Part shown: positions 45,462 through 53,898 of the stretch, piece after piece
Numbering within the stretch: the stretch's first letter is position 1
Layout of the letters: each line of letters begins with the position of its first letter
Assembly: GCA_028281445.1 (NCBI GenBank)
Contig: JANQJW010000091.1
Coordinates: forward strand, 22,112 to 86,111
Direction of reading: 5' to 3'
From: Planctomycetota bacterium
Lineage (GTDB): Bacteria > Planctomycetota > PLA2 > JAEUHO01
DNA length: 64,000 nt
Translations under genes and position numbers: made by a program
Notes under the pieces: generated by a model
What the model saw: only the letters and a program-made list of their open reading frames with translations
The model's database searches: none
Told to the model about the DNA's origin: nothing

Positions 45462-47818
45462 GACTTGTCGGTCTCCTCGGGTTCCCCGATTAGGTCGACC
45501 ACCTCACGCACCAGCGTCTCGTCGTGGAAGCTGCTCTTGGTGAGGTAGGCGTTCGCACCGGCCTCGAGGCCGCGCATGCGGTCCTCTTCGCTCTCCTTGT
45601 AGGACACGATCATCACGGGCGTGCTCCGGAGCCGGGCGTCGTCGCGGATCCGCCGGACGAGCTCGATCCCGTCCATACGCGGCATGTCCACGTCGGTGAG
45701 CACGAGATCGTACTCCTGGGCGCGCACCGCGTTCCATGCGTCTGTACCGTCGACGCAGACATCCACCGAATATCCGCGGTTGACCAGCAGCTTCCGCTCA
45801 ACCTCGCGCACCGTGATCGAGTCGTCGACCACGAGCACGCGCTTGCGGACCTTGGGCCCCTCGGCCCGCAGTCCGCGCATGGCACGGATCGACCGCAGGC
45901 GGCCCTCGTGGAGGAGCTGATCGACCGAGTGCACGAGGTCCTGCACGTCGACGATGATCAACGGATCGCCGTGGTTGTCGAGCGCGACAGCCGACACGTT
46001 CGCGACGGAGCCGAGACGTCGATCGAGCGCACGCACGACGAGGCTCTGCTCGCCCAGGTAGCGATCGACGGCCAGGCCGTACTCGTTCCCGCCGGAGCTC
46101 ACGATGACTACGTAGAGTACGTCGCTCGGCTTGGTCCCCGCACGCAAGCCCAGCACGTCGGCGGCGGGCACGAGCCCGATGACGCGGCCGTCGTGCTCGA
46201 AGCTCTGACGGTTCTCGATGGAGCGTACGGCGTCGGCTTCGACACGCACGAGGCTCTCGATGTGCGTGAGTGGGAAGGCGAAGGGCTCGCCCGCGATCTC
46301 GAGCACGGCGACGCGGATAACGGAACGCGTGATGGGGAGCACGAGGAAGAACTCGAGCCCGCCGTTCTCACCGCGACGCGGGCGCACGGTCCCGCCCGCT
46401 TCGCGCACCATGTTGTGCACGACGTCGAGGCCGACGCCGCGTCCGCTGATCTCGGTCACCTGCTTCGCCGTGGAGAACCCGGGCAGGAACAGGAACTCCA
46501 TCAGCTCCGCGTCGCTGAGGTCCTTGGCGATGTCTTCTGCGATGAGGCCGCGCTCGACGACGCGGGTCCGCAGGCCCTCCGGATCGACGCCGCGGCCGTC
46601 GTCGGCGATGCGAATCTCGAGCATGCCCGCGTGATGGCGCGCTTCGAGCCGAACGGTACCGGTCGGGTCCTTGCCCGCCGCCTTGCGTTCGTCGGGCGTC
46701 TCGATGCCGTGATCGATCGCATTGCGGAGCATGTGGTTCACCGGCGCTTCGAGCCGCTCGAGGATGTCGCGGTCGACGGGCACGCCGCGCCCCTTGACGC
46801 GCAGACGCACCTTCTTGCCGAGGTCGCGCGCGAGGTCGCGGACCATGCGGGGGAACGCCATGACGCCCTCGCGGAACGGGCGCATGCGGCTCTTGAGCAC
46901 CTGGCGGTACATGCGGCCTGCGAGGTCTGCGCTCTGCCGCGCTGCCTCGTCGAAGGTGACGACCCGCTGAGCAACGAGCTCCTGCGCATCCTCGGCTTCG
47001 CGACGGAGGACCTCCAGCGGATCCGGCTCGGGCAGCTCGTAGCCGTCCTTGCGCATCTTGTCGCGCAGGTTCTCGATGTTGACGCCCAGCTTCTCGACGG
47101 TGCGGCGCACCGCGTCGAGCGCGTCGGTGTGATCGGCCAATCGCCGCGCCTGCACGACGCTCTCGCCAGCGTAGGACAGCATGCGCGTGAACACCTCGGG
47201 GTCGACCTTCACGGCGCTGGCCGCCGTCTGGATGGCCGGCCGTGCGGGTTCGGGCTCCGGGTCGGGCTCGGGTTCGGTGGCAGGCTCGGAAGCGGACGGT
47301 TCCTCCGATTCGCGGGAGGGCACAAGGCCCTCCCCTACATCGCCTGCCTCCTTGTCATCGCGCTCCGGCAAAGCGGACGCCGCCGGGCTCGGAGCAGGAG
47401 GAGCCTCGCCGGACTGCGCGGCTTGCAGGTCCGCGATGATCTCGTCGATGCGCGGCTGGTTCTCCCCGAAGAACGCGTCGGTCTCGCCATCCTTCAATTC
47501 GCCTACCTGACGCAGCACGTCCGTGCCGGCGAGCAACGCGTCGACCGCATCGGCCCCCAGCGTGGCCTTGCCGTCCTGCCCCGCGACGAGCAGGTCCTCC
47601 ATCGCGTGCGCAAGCCCAACCACGGGGTCGAGACCCACGATGCGCGCCGCGCCCTTGATCGAGTGCGCTGCGCGCATGAGCGGCTCGAGGATCTCGGCGT
47701 CACCGGGCGCGCTCTCGAGCTCGACGAGACCCGTCTCAAGCGTGTTGGCGTGGGTCTCCACCTCCGCTTGGAAGAGATCGAGCATCGAGAACCCGGAGAG
47801 GTCGTCCGGCGGCGTCAT
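45458..47818 (-). CDS. cheA: Chemotaxis histidine kinase CheA fused to a receiver domain
   Basis: A 786-residue hybrid kinase. Hpt domain with phosphorylatable His52 in AHSIKGAARIVG; a Pro/Ala/Glu-rich linker (residues ~133-205); dimerisation helices; HATPase with MLRNAIDHGIETPDERKAAG and IRIADDGRGVD/GRGVGLDVV; CheW-like regulatory domain; C-terminal receiver with VLVVDDSITVRE and LVLTDVDMPRMDG. This Hpt-kinase-CheW-receiver order resembles FrzE-like and pilus-type kinases. Codons 160-170 (DVGEGLVPSRE) are a translated copy of the hairpin repeat family, sitting harmlessly in the linker. Overlaps cheW (ATGA) and cheB (GTGA). Confidence 0.93.
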   Translation of the reverse strand: MTPPDDLSGFSMLDLFQAEVETHANTLETGLVELESAPGDAEILEPLMRAAHSIKGAARIVGLDPVVGLAHAMEDLLVAGQDGKATLGADAVDALLAGTDVLRQVGELKDGETDAFFGENQPRIDEIIADLQAAQSGEAPPAPSPAASALPERDDKEAGDVGEGLVPSRESEEPSASEPATEPEPDPEPEPARPAIQTAASAVKVDPEVFTRMLSYAGESVVQARRLADHTDALDAVRRTVEKLGVNIENLRDKMRKDGYELPEPDPLEVLRREAEDAQELVAQRVVTFDEAARQSADLAGRMYRQVLKSRMRPFREGVMAFPRMVRDLARDLGKKVRLRVKGRGVPVDRDILERLEAPVNHMLRNAIDHGIETPDERKAAGKDPTGTVRLEARHHAGMLEIRIADDGRGVDPEGLRTRVVERGLIAEDIAKDLSDAELMEFLFLPGFSTAKQVTEISGRGVGLDVVHNMVREAGGTVRPRRGENGGLEFFLVLPITRSVIRVAVLEIAGEPFAFPLTHIESLVRVEADAVRSIENRQSFEHDGRVIGLVPAADVLGLRAGTKPSDVLYVVIVSSGGNEYGLAVDRYLGEQSLVVRALDRRLGSVANVSAVALDNHGDPLIIVDVQDLVHSVDQLLHEGRLRSIRAMRGLRAEGPKVRKRVLVVDDSITVREVERKLLVNRGYSVDVCVDGTDAWNAVRAQEYDLVLTDVDMPRMDGIELVRRIRDDARLRSTPVMIVSYKESEEDRMRGLEAGANAYLTKSSFHDETLVREVVDLIGEPEETDKS
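47310..47340. repeat. Hairpin repeat inserted in frame inside cheA
   Basis: GGGAGGGC-ACAAG-GCCCTCCC followed by CTACAT (47314-47340), read on the minus strand as VGEGLVPSR. Thirty-one bases are identical to the intergenic copy at 43139-43169. Its position in the low-complexity linker between Hpt and the dimerisation domain, and retention of the frame, indicate an insertion tolerated by the protein. Confidence 0.9.
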
Positions 47819-48453
47819 GCCAGACTCCTTGCAAGGCCCTCGAAGAGCCGGCGCGGATCGATCACGGCAGCGGTACCGGAAGGCGTCTGGAGAACGCCCT
47901 CGGTGAAGTGCACGGCGGACTTGGAGACGGTGACCTGCGCGCTGGAGACGGCTTCGGTCCGGTAGCGCTCGAAGTCCAGCACCTCGTCGACGACAAGCGC
48001 CCAGCGCTCCCCCGCACGTTCGACGACGAGCAGACGGCGCAACTCCCCGTCACCGCCGTCTTCGTCACCGAGTCCGAAGAGCGCGCGCAAGCTTGCGCAC
48101 AGGTGGATCTCGCCGCGCAAGCTGACAAGTCCGCGGAAGACGTCGCTGCTACGTCCGGGCACGGAACGAACGGGCGAGGGATGCTGGACCTCGAGCACGA
48201 CGCGCGTCGGCATCGCGAACAGCTCCTCGGCGACACGGAACAGTCCGACCGAGATGCGGTCGCCGCGCTCGTCTTCGCCCAGCCGCCGCTGCAGGCTGCG
48301 CGTCCACGCATCGAGGTAGGTATCCGGGGGCGGGCGGTCGAGCAGACGCGAGACGAAATCGTCGTCGGGACGGCTCTCGCCGTTGGCGTCGGCGGGTTCC
48401 CTGGGCGACGGGTGACGCCGCGACGGCTCGTTGGGCTGGTCACTTCGGGTCAC
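47815..48453 (-). CDS. cheW: CheW-domain coupling protein (long form)
   Basis: A 212-residue protein. A disordered, charged N-terminal ~45 residues precede a CheW domain (GLFRVAEELFAMPTRVVLEV, VFRGLVSLRGEIHLCASLRA, LLVVERAGERWALVVDEVLD). Couples receptors to CheA. GTG 48453 lies inside the 3' end of cheR (14-base overlap) and the stop overlaps the cheA start (ATGA), so it is firmly within the operon. The N-terminal extension is longer than in ordinary CheW, and no internal Met offers an alternative start before the domain. Confidence 0.85.
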   Translation of the reverse strand: MTRSDQPNEPSRRHPSPREPADANGESRPDDDFVSRLLDRPPPDTYLDAWTRSLQRRLGEDERGDRISVGLFRVAEELFAMPTRVVLEVQHPSPVRSVPGRSSDVFRGLVSLRGEIHLCASLRALFGLGDEDGGDGELRRLLVVERAGERWALVVDEVLDFERYRTEAVSSAQVTVSKSAVHFTEGVLQTPSGTAAVIDPRRLFEGLARSLA

Positions 48454-49669
48454 GACCGGCCTCCGTCATGCGAGCGTGCGCCTGGCGCTGCTCCCAGTCC
48501 TCACGCACCCGTTCCGCCCTGGCCCGCAGGCGCGCGGCCTCCTGGGCCCCATCGCTCTTGTTCGCGACGAGCAACGCCAACTGCGCGAGCGAGGGGTAGT
48601 GCAGCCCGTCGAGATAGATCGCCTTGCGCAGCGCATCTTCGGATGCGGTGTCGTTCGCGCGCGCGCTCTCGACGTTGGCGAGAAGGTGATAGAGGTCCGC
48701 GCTGACCTCCGAACGCCCGATCGCGTCCCGCAACAGACGCCGCGCTTCTTCGAGCGCGCCCTGGTCCGCCAGGCTCGACGCGCGCGCCAGCACGCCGTGA
48801 TCCGTCGATTCATCGGCGACCGTCGGCGCAACGGCAACAGGGGGCGTGCGCGCGGGGGCCGGCTTGGGCTTGGGCTTGGGCGTGAGCCGGCAGGCGAACG
48901 CATCGTGCGGCGGGGCGAGCGAGAGGCCGAGGTCGCGCACGGCGGCGACCTCCGCGTGGCCGACGAAGAGCAATCCACCGGGTTTGAGCATCCGGATCAA
49001 GCGGTCGAGCAGCCGGCGCCGCGCCTCGGGCACGAAGTAGATCAACACGTTGCGGCAGAACAGTGCGTCGTAGGACCCCACGGCGTTGAAGCCGAACGCG
49101 GGGTCCATCACGTTGGCTCGCCGGAAGTGGATCTGCTCGGTGACTGCGCTGTCGAGCTGGAGACGGTTGCCGTCCCTACGAAAGTAGCGATGGCGGACGC
49201 CGGGGGGTACCCGGCGCGTTGACGGCTCGCGATAGCGACCGGCACGTGCGTACGCAAGCGCACGCGCGCTGATGTCGGAAGCGTCGACGCGCGCGCGACG
49301 CGTGTCGATTCCCGCTTCGAGCAGAGCGATCACGACCGAAGACGGCTCCTCACCGGTCGAGCAACCGACGCAGTGGACGCGGAAGGTAGAGCTCGGGTCG
49401 TCGAGATGACGCGTGCGAACCTCGCGGACGAGCAGGTCGAACGACGCCGGATAGCGAAAGAAGCTCGTCTCGTGGACCATCACGGCGGCGGCGAGCATGT
49501 CGAACTCGCTCGGGTGGCGCTCGACGTATGCAACGTAGGCGGCGGGCTCCGTGAGCTCGTGCGCCTGCATGCGGCGCTTGATCGCGCCCTCGACCGCGCG
49601 CTTGCTCAGCGTCGTGGGATCGATGCCGACCTGCCGCGTCAGCCGCTCCTCGAGCGCGGACCAAGGCAT
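48440..49669 (-). CDS. cheR: Chemotaxis methyltransferase CheR with C-terminal TPR-like extension
   Basis: A 409-residue protein. The N-terminal helical CheR_N (ALEERLTRQVGIDPTTLSKR, VERHPSEFDMLAAAVMVHET) is followed by the SAM-dependent methyltransferase with FRVHCVGCSTGEEPSSVVIA and DALFCRNVLIYF. After a Pro/Lys linker (LTPKPKPKPAPA) comes a helical TPR-like region (ASSLADQGALEEARRLLRDA, ALRKAIYLDGLHYPSLAQLA). Methylates receptor glutamates using S-adenosylmethionine. The ATG overlaps the preceding cheW stop (TGATG; GTG 49672 is an alternative). Confidence 0.92.
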   Translation of the reverse strand: MPWSALEERLTRQVGIDPTTLSKRAVEGAIKRRMQAHELTEPAAYVAYVERHPSEFDMLAAAVMVHETSFFRYPASFDLLVREVRTRHLDDPSSTFRVHCVGCSTGEEPSSVVIALLEAGIDTRRARVDASDISARALAYARAGRYREPSTRRVPPGVRHRYFRRDGNRLQLDSAVTEQIHFRRANVMDPAFGFNAVGSYDALFCRNVLIYFVPEARRRLLDRLIRMLKPGGLLFVGHAEVAAVRDLGLSLAPPHDAFACRLTPKPKPKPAPARTPPVAVAPTVADESTDHGVLARASSLADQGALEEARRLLRDAIGRSEVSADLYHLLANVESARANDTASEDALRKAIYLDGLHYPSLAQLALLVANKSDGAQEAARLRARAERVREDWEQRQAHARMTEAGRDPK

Positions 49670-50157
49670 CACGACGCCTCCTTGCCGCGGCGCGTGACGG
49701 CGTCGAGCACGTCATCGGGTACGAGATCCCCGACCTCGACGAGCTGCAGCAAGCCGTCCTCGTCGTGGAGGATCCGCCCGAGACCATCCACACCCGGCGT
49801 CTGAACGCCGGGATGGCTGCCTGGTGCGTCCGGGTCGAGCGTTGCGATGCGCGTCACGTCTTCGGCGAGCACGCCGAGGAACCGCTCGGCGTCGTCGGCC
49901 TCGCCCCACTGGCGGCCCTCGCCGGCGAGGGTGCAGACGAGGATCCGGTTGCTGAGTCGAGAGGGGCAGTCCCCCCGGCCGAACAACCGGCACAGATCGA
50001 GCACGGGCACGACACGTCCCCGGTAGTCGATCACGCCGATGAGCGCTGCGTGCGCTGCCGGCACCGGGCGCGCCGGGATCCCGGGAATGACCTCCGTGAT
50101 CGACGATGTGTCGATCGCGAAGCGCTCTTCGCCGACATGGAAGATCACGGCGCGCAT
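49669..50157 (-). CDS. cheW: CheW-domain coupling protein (short form)
   Basis: A 162-residue single-domain CheW: AVIFHVGEERFAIDTSSITE, GVIDYRGRVVPVLDLCRLFG, and a C-terminal extension after FLGVLAEDVTRIATLD. Lies seven bases after the receptor gene 50165-51817 and overlaps cheR. Two CheW proteins in one cluster suggests separate coupling to the two receptors, or scaffold roles. Confidence 0.88.
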   Translation of the reverse strand: MRAVIFHVGEERFAIDTSSITEVIPGIPARPVPAAHAALIGVIDYRGRVVPVLDLCRLFGRGDCPSRLSNRILVCTLAGEGRQWGEADDAERFLGVLAEDVTRIATLDPDAPGSHPGVQTPGVDGLGRILHDEDGLLQLVEVGDLVPDDVLDAVTRRGKEAS

Positions 50158-50164
50158 GGGTCGG

Positions 50165-51817
50165 TCAGTCCTCCAGGCGGAACCGCGCGATTTCCTCGTT
50201 CATCCCGTTCGCTGCCCCGCGCAGCTCTTCGGCGACGAAGGAGACCTCGCGCAGCGACGTGACCGCGTGCTGCACGGTCTCGTTGAGCGAGCGCATCGCG
50301 TCGTTGATCTGCTCCGCGCCTTGGGTCTGACTGCGCATCCCCTCGCCGACGGCGTCGAAGCGCGTGGTGAGACGCTCGACCTCGTTGATGATCTCGCCGA
50401 GCTGGGATCCGACCTCCGACACGACGCGTACGCTGCGCCGCACGTGGTCGGCGAACTTGTCCATCTCCATGACACCGGCCGACACGGACGACTGCATCTC
50501 TTGCACGTTCTGCTCGATGTCGAGCGTGGCGGCCGCGGTCTGATCGGCCAGCCGCCGGATCTCTTGCGCGACGACGAGGAAGCCGCGGCCGTACTCGCCC
50601 GCCTTCTCCGCCTCGATTGCTGCATTCACGGAGAGCAGGTTCGTCTGGTCGGCGACCTTCGTGATGGTCGTGACGACGGACGTGATGTCGCCGGCCTTGT
50701 CGCTGATGACGGAGAGCTTGCCGCTGATCGACGCGCTGCTGTCCTGAAGCTGCTGCATCGTCGATTGCATGGTCTCCAGGTTCGACCGACCGGTGCCGGC
50801 CAGCGACGCCGAGTTGTGCGCGATGTCGGTCAGCTCCCCGACGGTCTGGACGAGCTCGTTGCCCGTCGCGGAGATCTCCTGGACGGACGCGGCAATCTGG
50901 TTCGTCGACGCGCCGAACGAGTTGACGGCCGACTCCTGCTCCTTGCTCGTGGCGGCCATCTCGGTCGACGAGGACGTGAGCTGCACGCTCGAACGGCGCA
51001 CGGCATGCACGAGCGCCGCGATCTTCTCGACGAACTTGTTGAACCAGTGGGCGATCTGCCCGACCTCGTGCTCGGAGTCGACGTCGATGCGCGCCGTGAG
51101 GTCCGCCTCGCTCTCAGCCATCTCGCGCATGCGGTCGCGGATCTGCTCCATCTCGCCGATCACGGGCCGCATGATCAGAAGTCCGACCAGCACGACGAGC
51201 GCGCCGATGATCGCCCCGAGGATCATTACCTTTGTCTTGCCGGCGCCGACCTCTTCAGCCGCGTGCGTCTCGGTGTTGACGATCGCCTCCCGGCTCAGCT
51301 TGACCGCCGCACGGATCCCGTCGTTGTGCTCCTTGAACTTGGGCGCGAGCTGCTCCTTGATGATGCCCGCGGGGGTCTTCTTGCCCACGTCCGCGCCCTT
51401 CACGGCCGGCAGGAACTCGGCCTGCACGACGCGCAGGAACTCCTGGGCAGGGGGCAGCGCACCGTTCAACAGGGTCTTGCGCAGCTCGCTGCCCTCAGGC
51501 AGTGCCTGCTGCCAGTGCTTGAGGCGCTTGTCGAACTCGTGGATGTCGCCTTCGAGCTCTTCGATCAGGATGCCGCGGTAGAGCGCGTTCTCCTCGTTAG
51601 CGATCTGGTGGCAGAGCAGGTAGGGCTCCACCACGTAGAGCGGAGGCGGGAGGATGTCCGCGATGACGTCCTTCTTCTCGACGACGTCCTCGTAGAGCGC
51701 GCCGTTGATCATGACGCGCTCGAGGGTGCCCGCCGCGAGGACAAACAGGAGAATGAAGCCGACGATCGTGATGCCTGTGACCAGCAGGAACCGCTGTCGG
51801 ATACCGAGCTTCTTCAT
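50165..51817 (-). CDS. Methyl-accepting chemotaxis protein
   Basis: A 550-residue receptor. TM1 is RFLLVTGITIVGFILLFVLAA-like near residues 8-28; a helical periplasmic domain; TM2 is VMILGAIIGALVVLVGLLIM; HAMP; and a signalling domain with the tip VADQTNLLSVNAAIEAEKAG and VAQEIRRLADQTAAAT. ATG 51817 starts MKKLGIRQRF, typical of receptors; the frame is open 14 codons further. First gene of the chemosensory operon. Upstream is the divergent-free gap to the reductase gene (51872), which reads in the same direction. Confidence 0.9.
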   Translation of the reverse strand: MKKLGIRQRFLLVTGITIVGFILLFVLAAGTLERVMINGALYEDVVEKKDVIADILPPPLYVVEPYLLCHQIANEENALYRGILIEELEGDIHEFDKRLKHWQQALPEGSELRKTLLNGALPPAQEFLRVVQAEFLPAVKGADVGKKTPAGIIKEQLAPKFKEHNDGIRAAVKLSREAIVNTETHAAEEVGAGKTKVMILGAIIGALVVLVGLLIMRPVIGEMEQIRDRMREMAESEADLTARIDVDSEHEVGQIAHWFNKFVEKIAALVHAVRRSSVQLTSSSTEMAATSKEQESAVNSFGASTNQIAASVQEISATGNELVQTVGELTDIAHNSASLAGTGRSNLETMQSTMQQLQDSSASISGKLSVISDKAGDITSVVTTITKVADQTNLLSVNAAIEAEKAGEYGRGFLVVAQEIRRLADQTAAATLDIEQNVQEMQSSVSAGVMEMDKFADHVRRSVRVVSEVGSQLGEIINEVERLTTRFDAVGEGMRSQTQGAEQINDAMRSLNETVQHAVTSLREVSFVAEELRGAANGMNEEIARFRLED

Positions 51818-51871
51818 TGCGGCAGGTGCTCCCTCCGGTGCGAGGCGGGAGTGTAGCAATGACCTCGTGCG

Positions 51872-52708
51872 CTACGTATCCGGGCGCCGCCGCCGCAGCA
51901 CCTTGGCGGCCTCCGCGGAGACCATGGGTTGCGGGAGGCTCCAGCCGCCGTCCGCCGTCCACACGGAACCGGTAACCCACGGTGCTGCGGGACTGGCCAG
52001 GTAGCACACCAGCTCGGCCACCTCGTCGGCCGTCCCGAAGCGGCCCATGGGGATCTGACGCAGGACCTCGCGCTCCATCTCCTCCGAAGGCCACAGCCGG
52101 TCCGCGGCACCGGTGCTGACGAAGGGCCCCGGCGACACGGCGTTCACACGGATGCCGAGCTCGGCCCACTCGGCGGCGAGCGAGCGCGTCATCGCCTCGA
52201 CGCCCGCCTTTGCGCACGCGGAGTGAACGACGCCCGGCTTACCGGTGCTCGCGTACGGCGCGGAGATGTTGACGATGGCCCCACCGCCCTCGCGCATGAG
52301 GCGCCCCACCTCACGGGAGACGTAGAAGACACCGTTGAGCGCGATGTCGATCACGGCCTTGAAGCCCTTGGGCGCGAGCAACAACGACGGGCGGATGAAA
52401 TTGCCGGCAGCGTTGTTGATCAGGATGTCGATCCGGCCGAAGCGCCTCGCCGCTTCGCGCACGACGCGCTTCACGTCGGCGGGCTCCCGCACGTCGAGCT
52501 GCGCGCTCATGACTTCGAACCCGTGCTCGCGCCCGCGCTCGAGCAGGCGCTCGTGGTGGTTCGTGTCGCGGCTGGCGCAGACGATGCTGCCCCCGAGCCT
52601 GCCGATTCGCGCGGACACCGAGAGCCCGAGGCCGGTGCCGCCGCCGGTCACGAACGCGGTCTTGCCCTCGAAGAGGCCCTCCGGGAGGAAGGAAGTCACG
52701 TCGCTCAT
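51872..52708 (-). CDS. Short-chain dehydrogenase/reductase, 2,4-dienoyl-CoA reductase-like
   Basis: A 278-residue Rossmann-fold enzyme with TAFVTGGGTGLGLSVSARIG (NADP-binding), INNAAGNFIRP, and VNISAPYAS. The usual Tyr-x3-Lys is replaced by a Ser/Ala/Lys arrangement (VVHSACAKAGVEAM). The NAAGNF motif and absence of the YxxxK tyrosine are typical of 2,4-dienoyl-CoA reductases, which act in degradation of unsaturated fatty acids. ATG 52708 overlaps the preceding stop (ATGA). Confidence 0.8.
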   Translation of the reverse strand: MSDVTSFLPEGLFEGKTAFVTGGGTGLGLSVSARIGRLGGSIVCASRDTNHHERLLERGREHGFEVMSAQLDVREPADVKRVVREAARRFGRIDILINNAAGNFIRPSLLLAPKGFKAVIDIALNGVFYVSREVGRLMREGGGAIVNISAPYASTGKPGVVHSACAKAGVEAMTRSLAAEWAELGIRVNAVSPGPFVSTGAADRLWPSEEMEREVLRQIPMGRFGTADEVAELVCYLASPAAPWVTGSVWTADGGWSLPQPMVSAEAAKVLRRRRPDT

Positions 52709-53085
52709 GCGGGCCATGTCTCCGATAGCGTCTCGGTGTCGAGGTAGTCCTGGATCTCGACGACGTGTTCGCCTTCGAGCCGGAAGAGCGTGACGCCGCG
52801 GTTGGCGTACTCGACGCCTTGCCGCGTCGTCCCGGCGTTGGTCCATTGCGCGATGGCGCGGTCGCCTGCACGCGCGGCCCAGTGCACGGTGAACGCAAGT
52901 CCGCCATCGAACATGCGCTGGTTGCGTTTCAGGAAGATGCCCACCCTGCGCTTGCCTTCGACGCGCGCGCCGAAGCGCTTGCCGGGAAACTCGAAGACCA
53001 CGTCCTCGGCGAGATGCTCGAGAAACGGCTCGAACTCGCCCTTCCCGAGCCCCTCGAAAGCGGCCTTGATCTGATCTGCGTCCAC
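52705..53085 (-). CDS. SnoaL/NTF2-like protein
   Basis: A 126-residue protein of the NTF2-like superfamily: helix VDADQIKAAFEGLGKGEF, then HLAEDVVFEFPGKRFG, RNQRMFDGGLAFTVHWAARA, and the final strands GVTLFRLEGEHVVEIQDYLD. I start it at GTG 53085 because the frame upstream is only the G-rich repeat. Coupled by overlap to the reductase downstream. Such proteins are often small-molecule isomerases or binding proteins; no catalytic residue can be assigned. Confidence 0.75.
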   Translation of the reverse strand: MDADQIKAAFEGLGKGEFEPFLEHLAEDVVFEFPGKRFGARVEGKRRVGIFLKRNQRMFDGGLAFTVHWAARAGDRAIAQWTNAGTTRQGVEYANRGVTLFRLEGEHVVEIQDYLDTETLSETWPA

Positions 53086-53096
53086 GGGCGCAGGGT

Positions 53097-53200
53097 AACC
53101 CAGCACCCAGAACTCAGTGCCCGATCCCGTTCCCAGTCCCAGTACCCGTTCCCGAACCCGATTCCGTTCCCAGCACCCAGTACTCCGTACCCACCTACCG
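53097..53200. repeat. Degenerate G-rich (minus strand) repeat with direct-repeat ends
   Basis: On the minus strand this stretch is a series of GGG runs separated mostly by three to four bases (units such as GGGAAC, GGGTAC, GGGACT, GGGATC). It is bounded by two near-identical blocks (CCCAGCACCCAGAACTC and CCCAGCACCCAGTACTC on the plus strand). It lies in the short gap between the lipoprotein gene (ends 53195) and the NTF2-like gene, so its G-rich strand would be the RNA strand. It could form G-quadruplexes; it is not coding. Confidence 0.7.
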
Positions 53201-53887
53201 CAAGGGCACGGTCTGATCATTGGTGATGAGCAGACTCTTGAGTCCCTCTTCGCGGTGGACGTTTTGCCGCACGCGGCTCGCAAACTGCACGTTGCCCCGG
53301 GCCGTGATCTGCAGGTCCTTGTCGTCAGGGTTGCGGACCTTGAACGTCAGGCGCTCCGCCTCCAGCGTGAGCTCGCGCAGGATGAGGCGGGCGTTGCCGT
53401 CCGCACGGTGGGAACGCGGGCGCGACCGATCGACCGAGTCGCCGGTGAGGCGTACCTCGGACGCGTAGATCGAAGGGCAGTAGAACGTGATCCGCCGGGC
53501 CACGACCCGCGTCGGAAAGTCGAGGAAGTGATCCCGGGCAAGTTGCTCGACGGTCTTGCCGGTCTTCTTGCCTCGCTCGCGCGCCGGCTTGGCGGCGCGG
53601 CGCGTCGGCGCAGGGATCTTCGGACGCGACGGCACTGCCGCCGGCCGGGGCGGGGGCCGGCGGACGGGACGCGGGGCCGGCTTGCGCACCGGACGGACCG
53701 GTCGTGCCGGCTCGGTGTCGAACGTGCCCTGGATGACCTTCCAGTGCGAGGCGAGGCGATCTTCGTCGTCGGCCGCCGCGCCGACCTCGATACGTACGTC
53801 CTCGGAGGTCACCCGCGAGAGACCTACCTCGCGCTGCGAGGCACAGCCACTCGCGAGGAGCGCGAGAAGCGGTAGGAGATGTCGCAT
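53195..53887 (-). CDS. Lipoprotein with OstA/LptA-like C-terminal domain
   Basis: A 230-residue lipoprotein (LPLLALLASGCASQ, lipobox ASGC). A basic Pro/Arg/Ala linker (residues ~70-110) precedes a beta-rich C-terminal part: RRITFYCPSIYASEVRLTG, LRELTLEAERLTFKVRN and ITARGNVQFASRV. This is the repeated strand pattern of OstA/LptA-type proteins that handle lipopolysaccharide in the periplasm. Twelve bases separate it from the secretin gene upstream, so the two are probably co-expressed. The LPS link is inferred from fold pattern only. Confidence 0.6.
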   Translation of the reverse strand: MRHLLPLLALLASGCASQREVGLSRVTSEDVRIEVGAAADDEDRLASHWKVIQGTFDTEPARPVRPVRKPAPRPVRRPPPRPAAVPSRPKIPAPTRRAAKPARERGKKTGKTVEQLARDHFLDFPTRVVARRITFYCPSIYASEVRLTGDSVDRSRPRSHRADGNARLILRELTLEAERLTFKVRNPDDKDLQITARGNVQFASRVRQNVHREEGLKSLLITNDQTVPLR

Positions 53888-53898
53888 CGATCGCAGGC

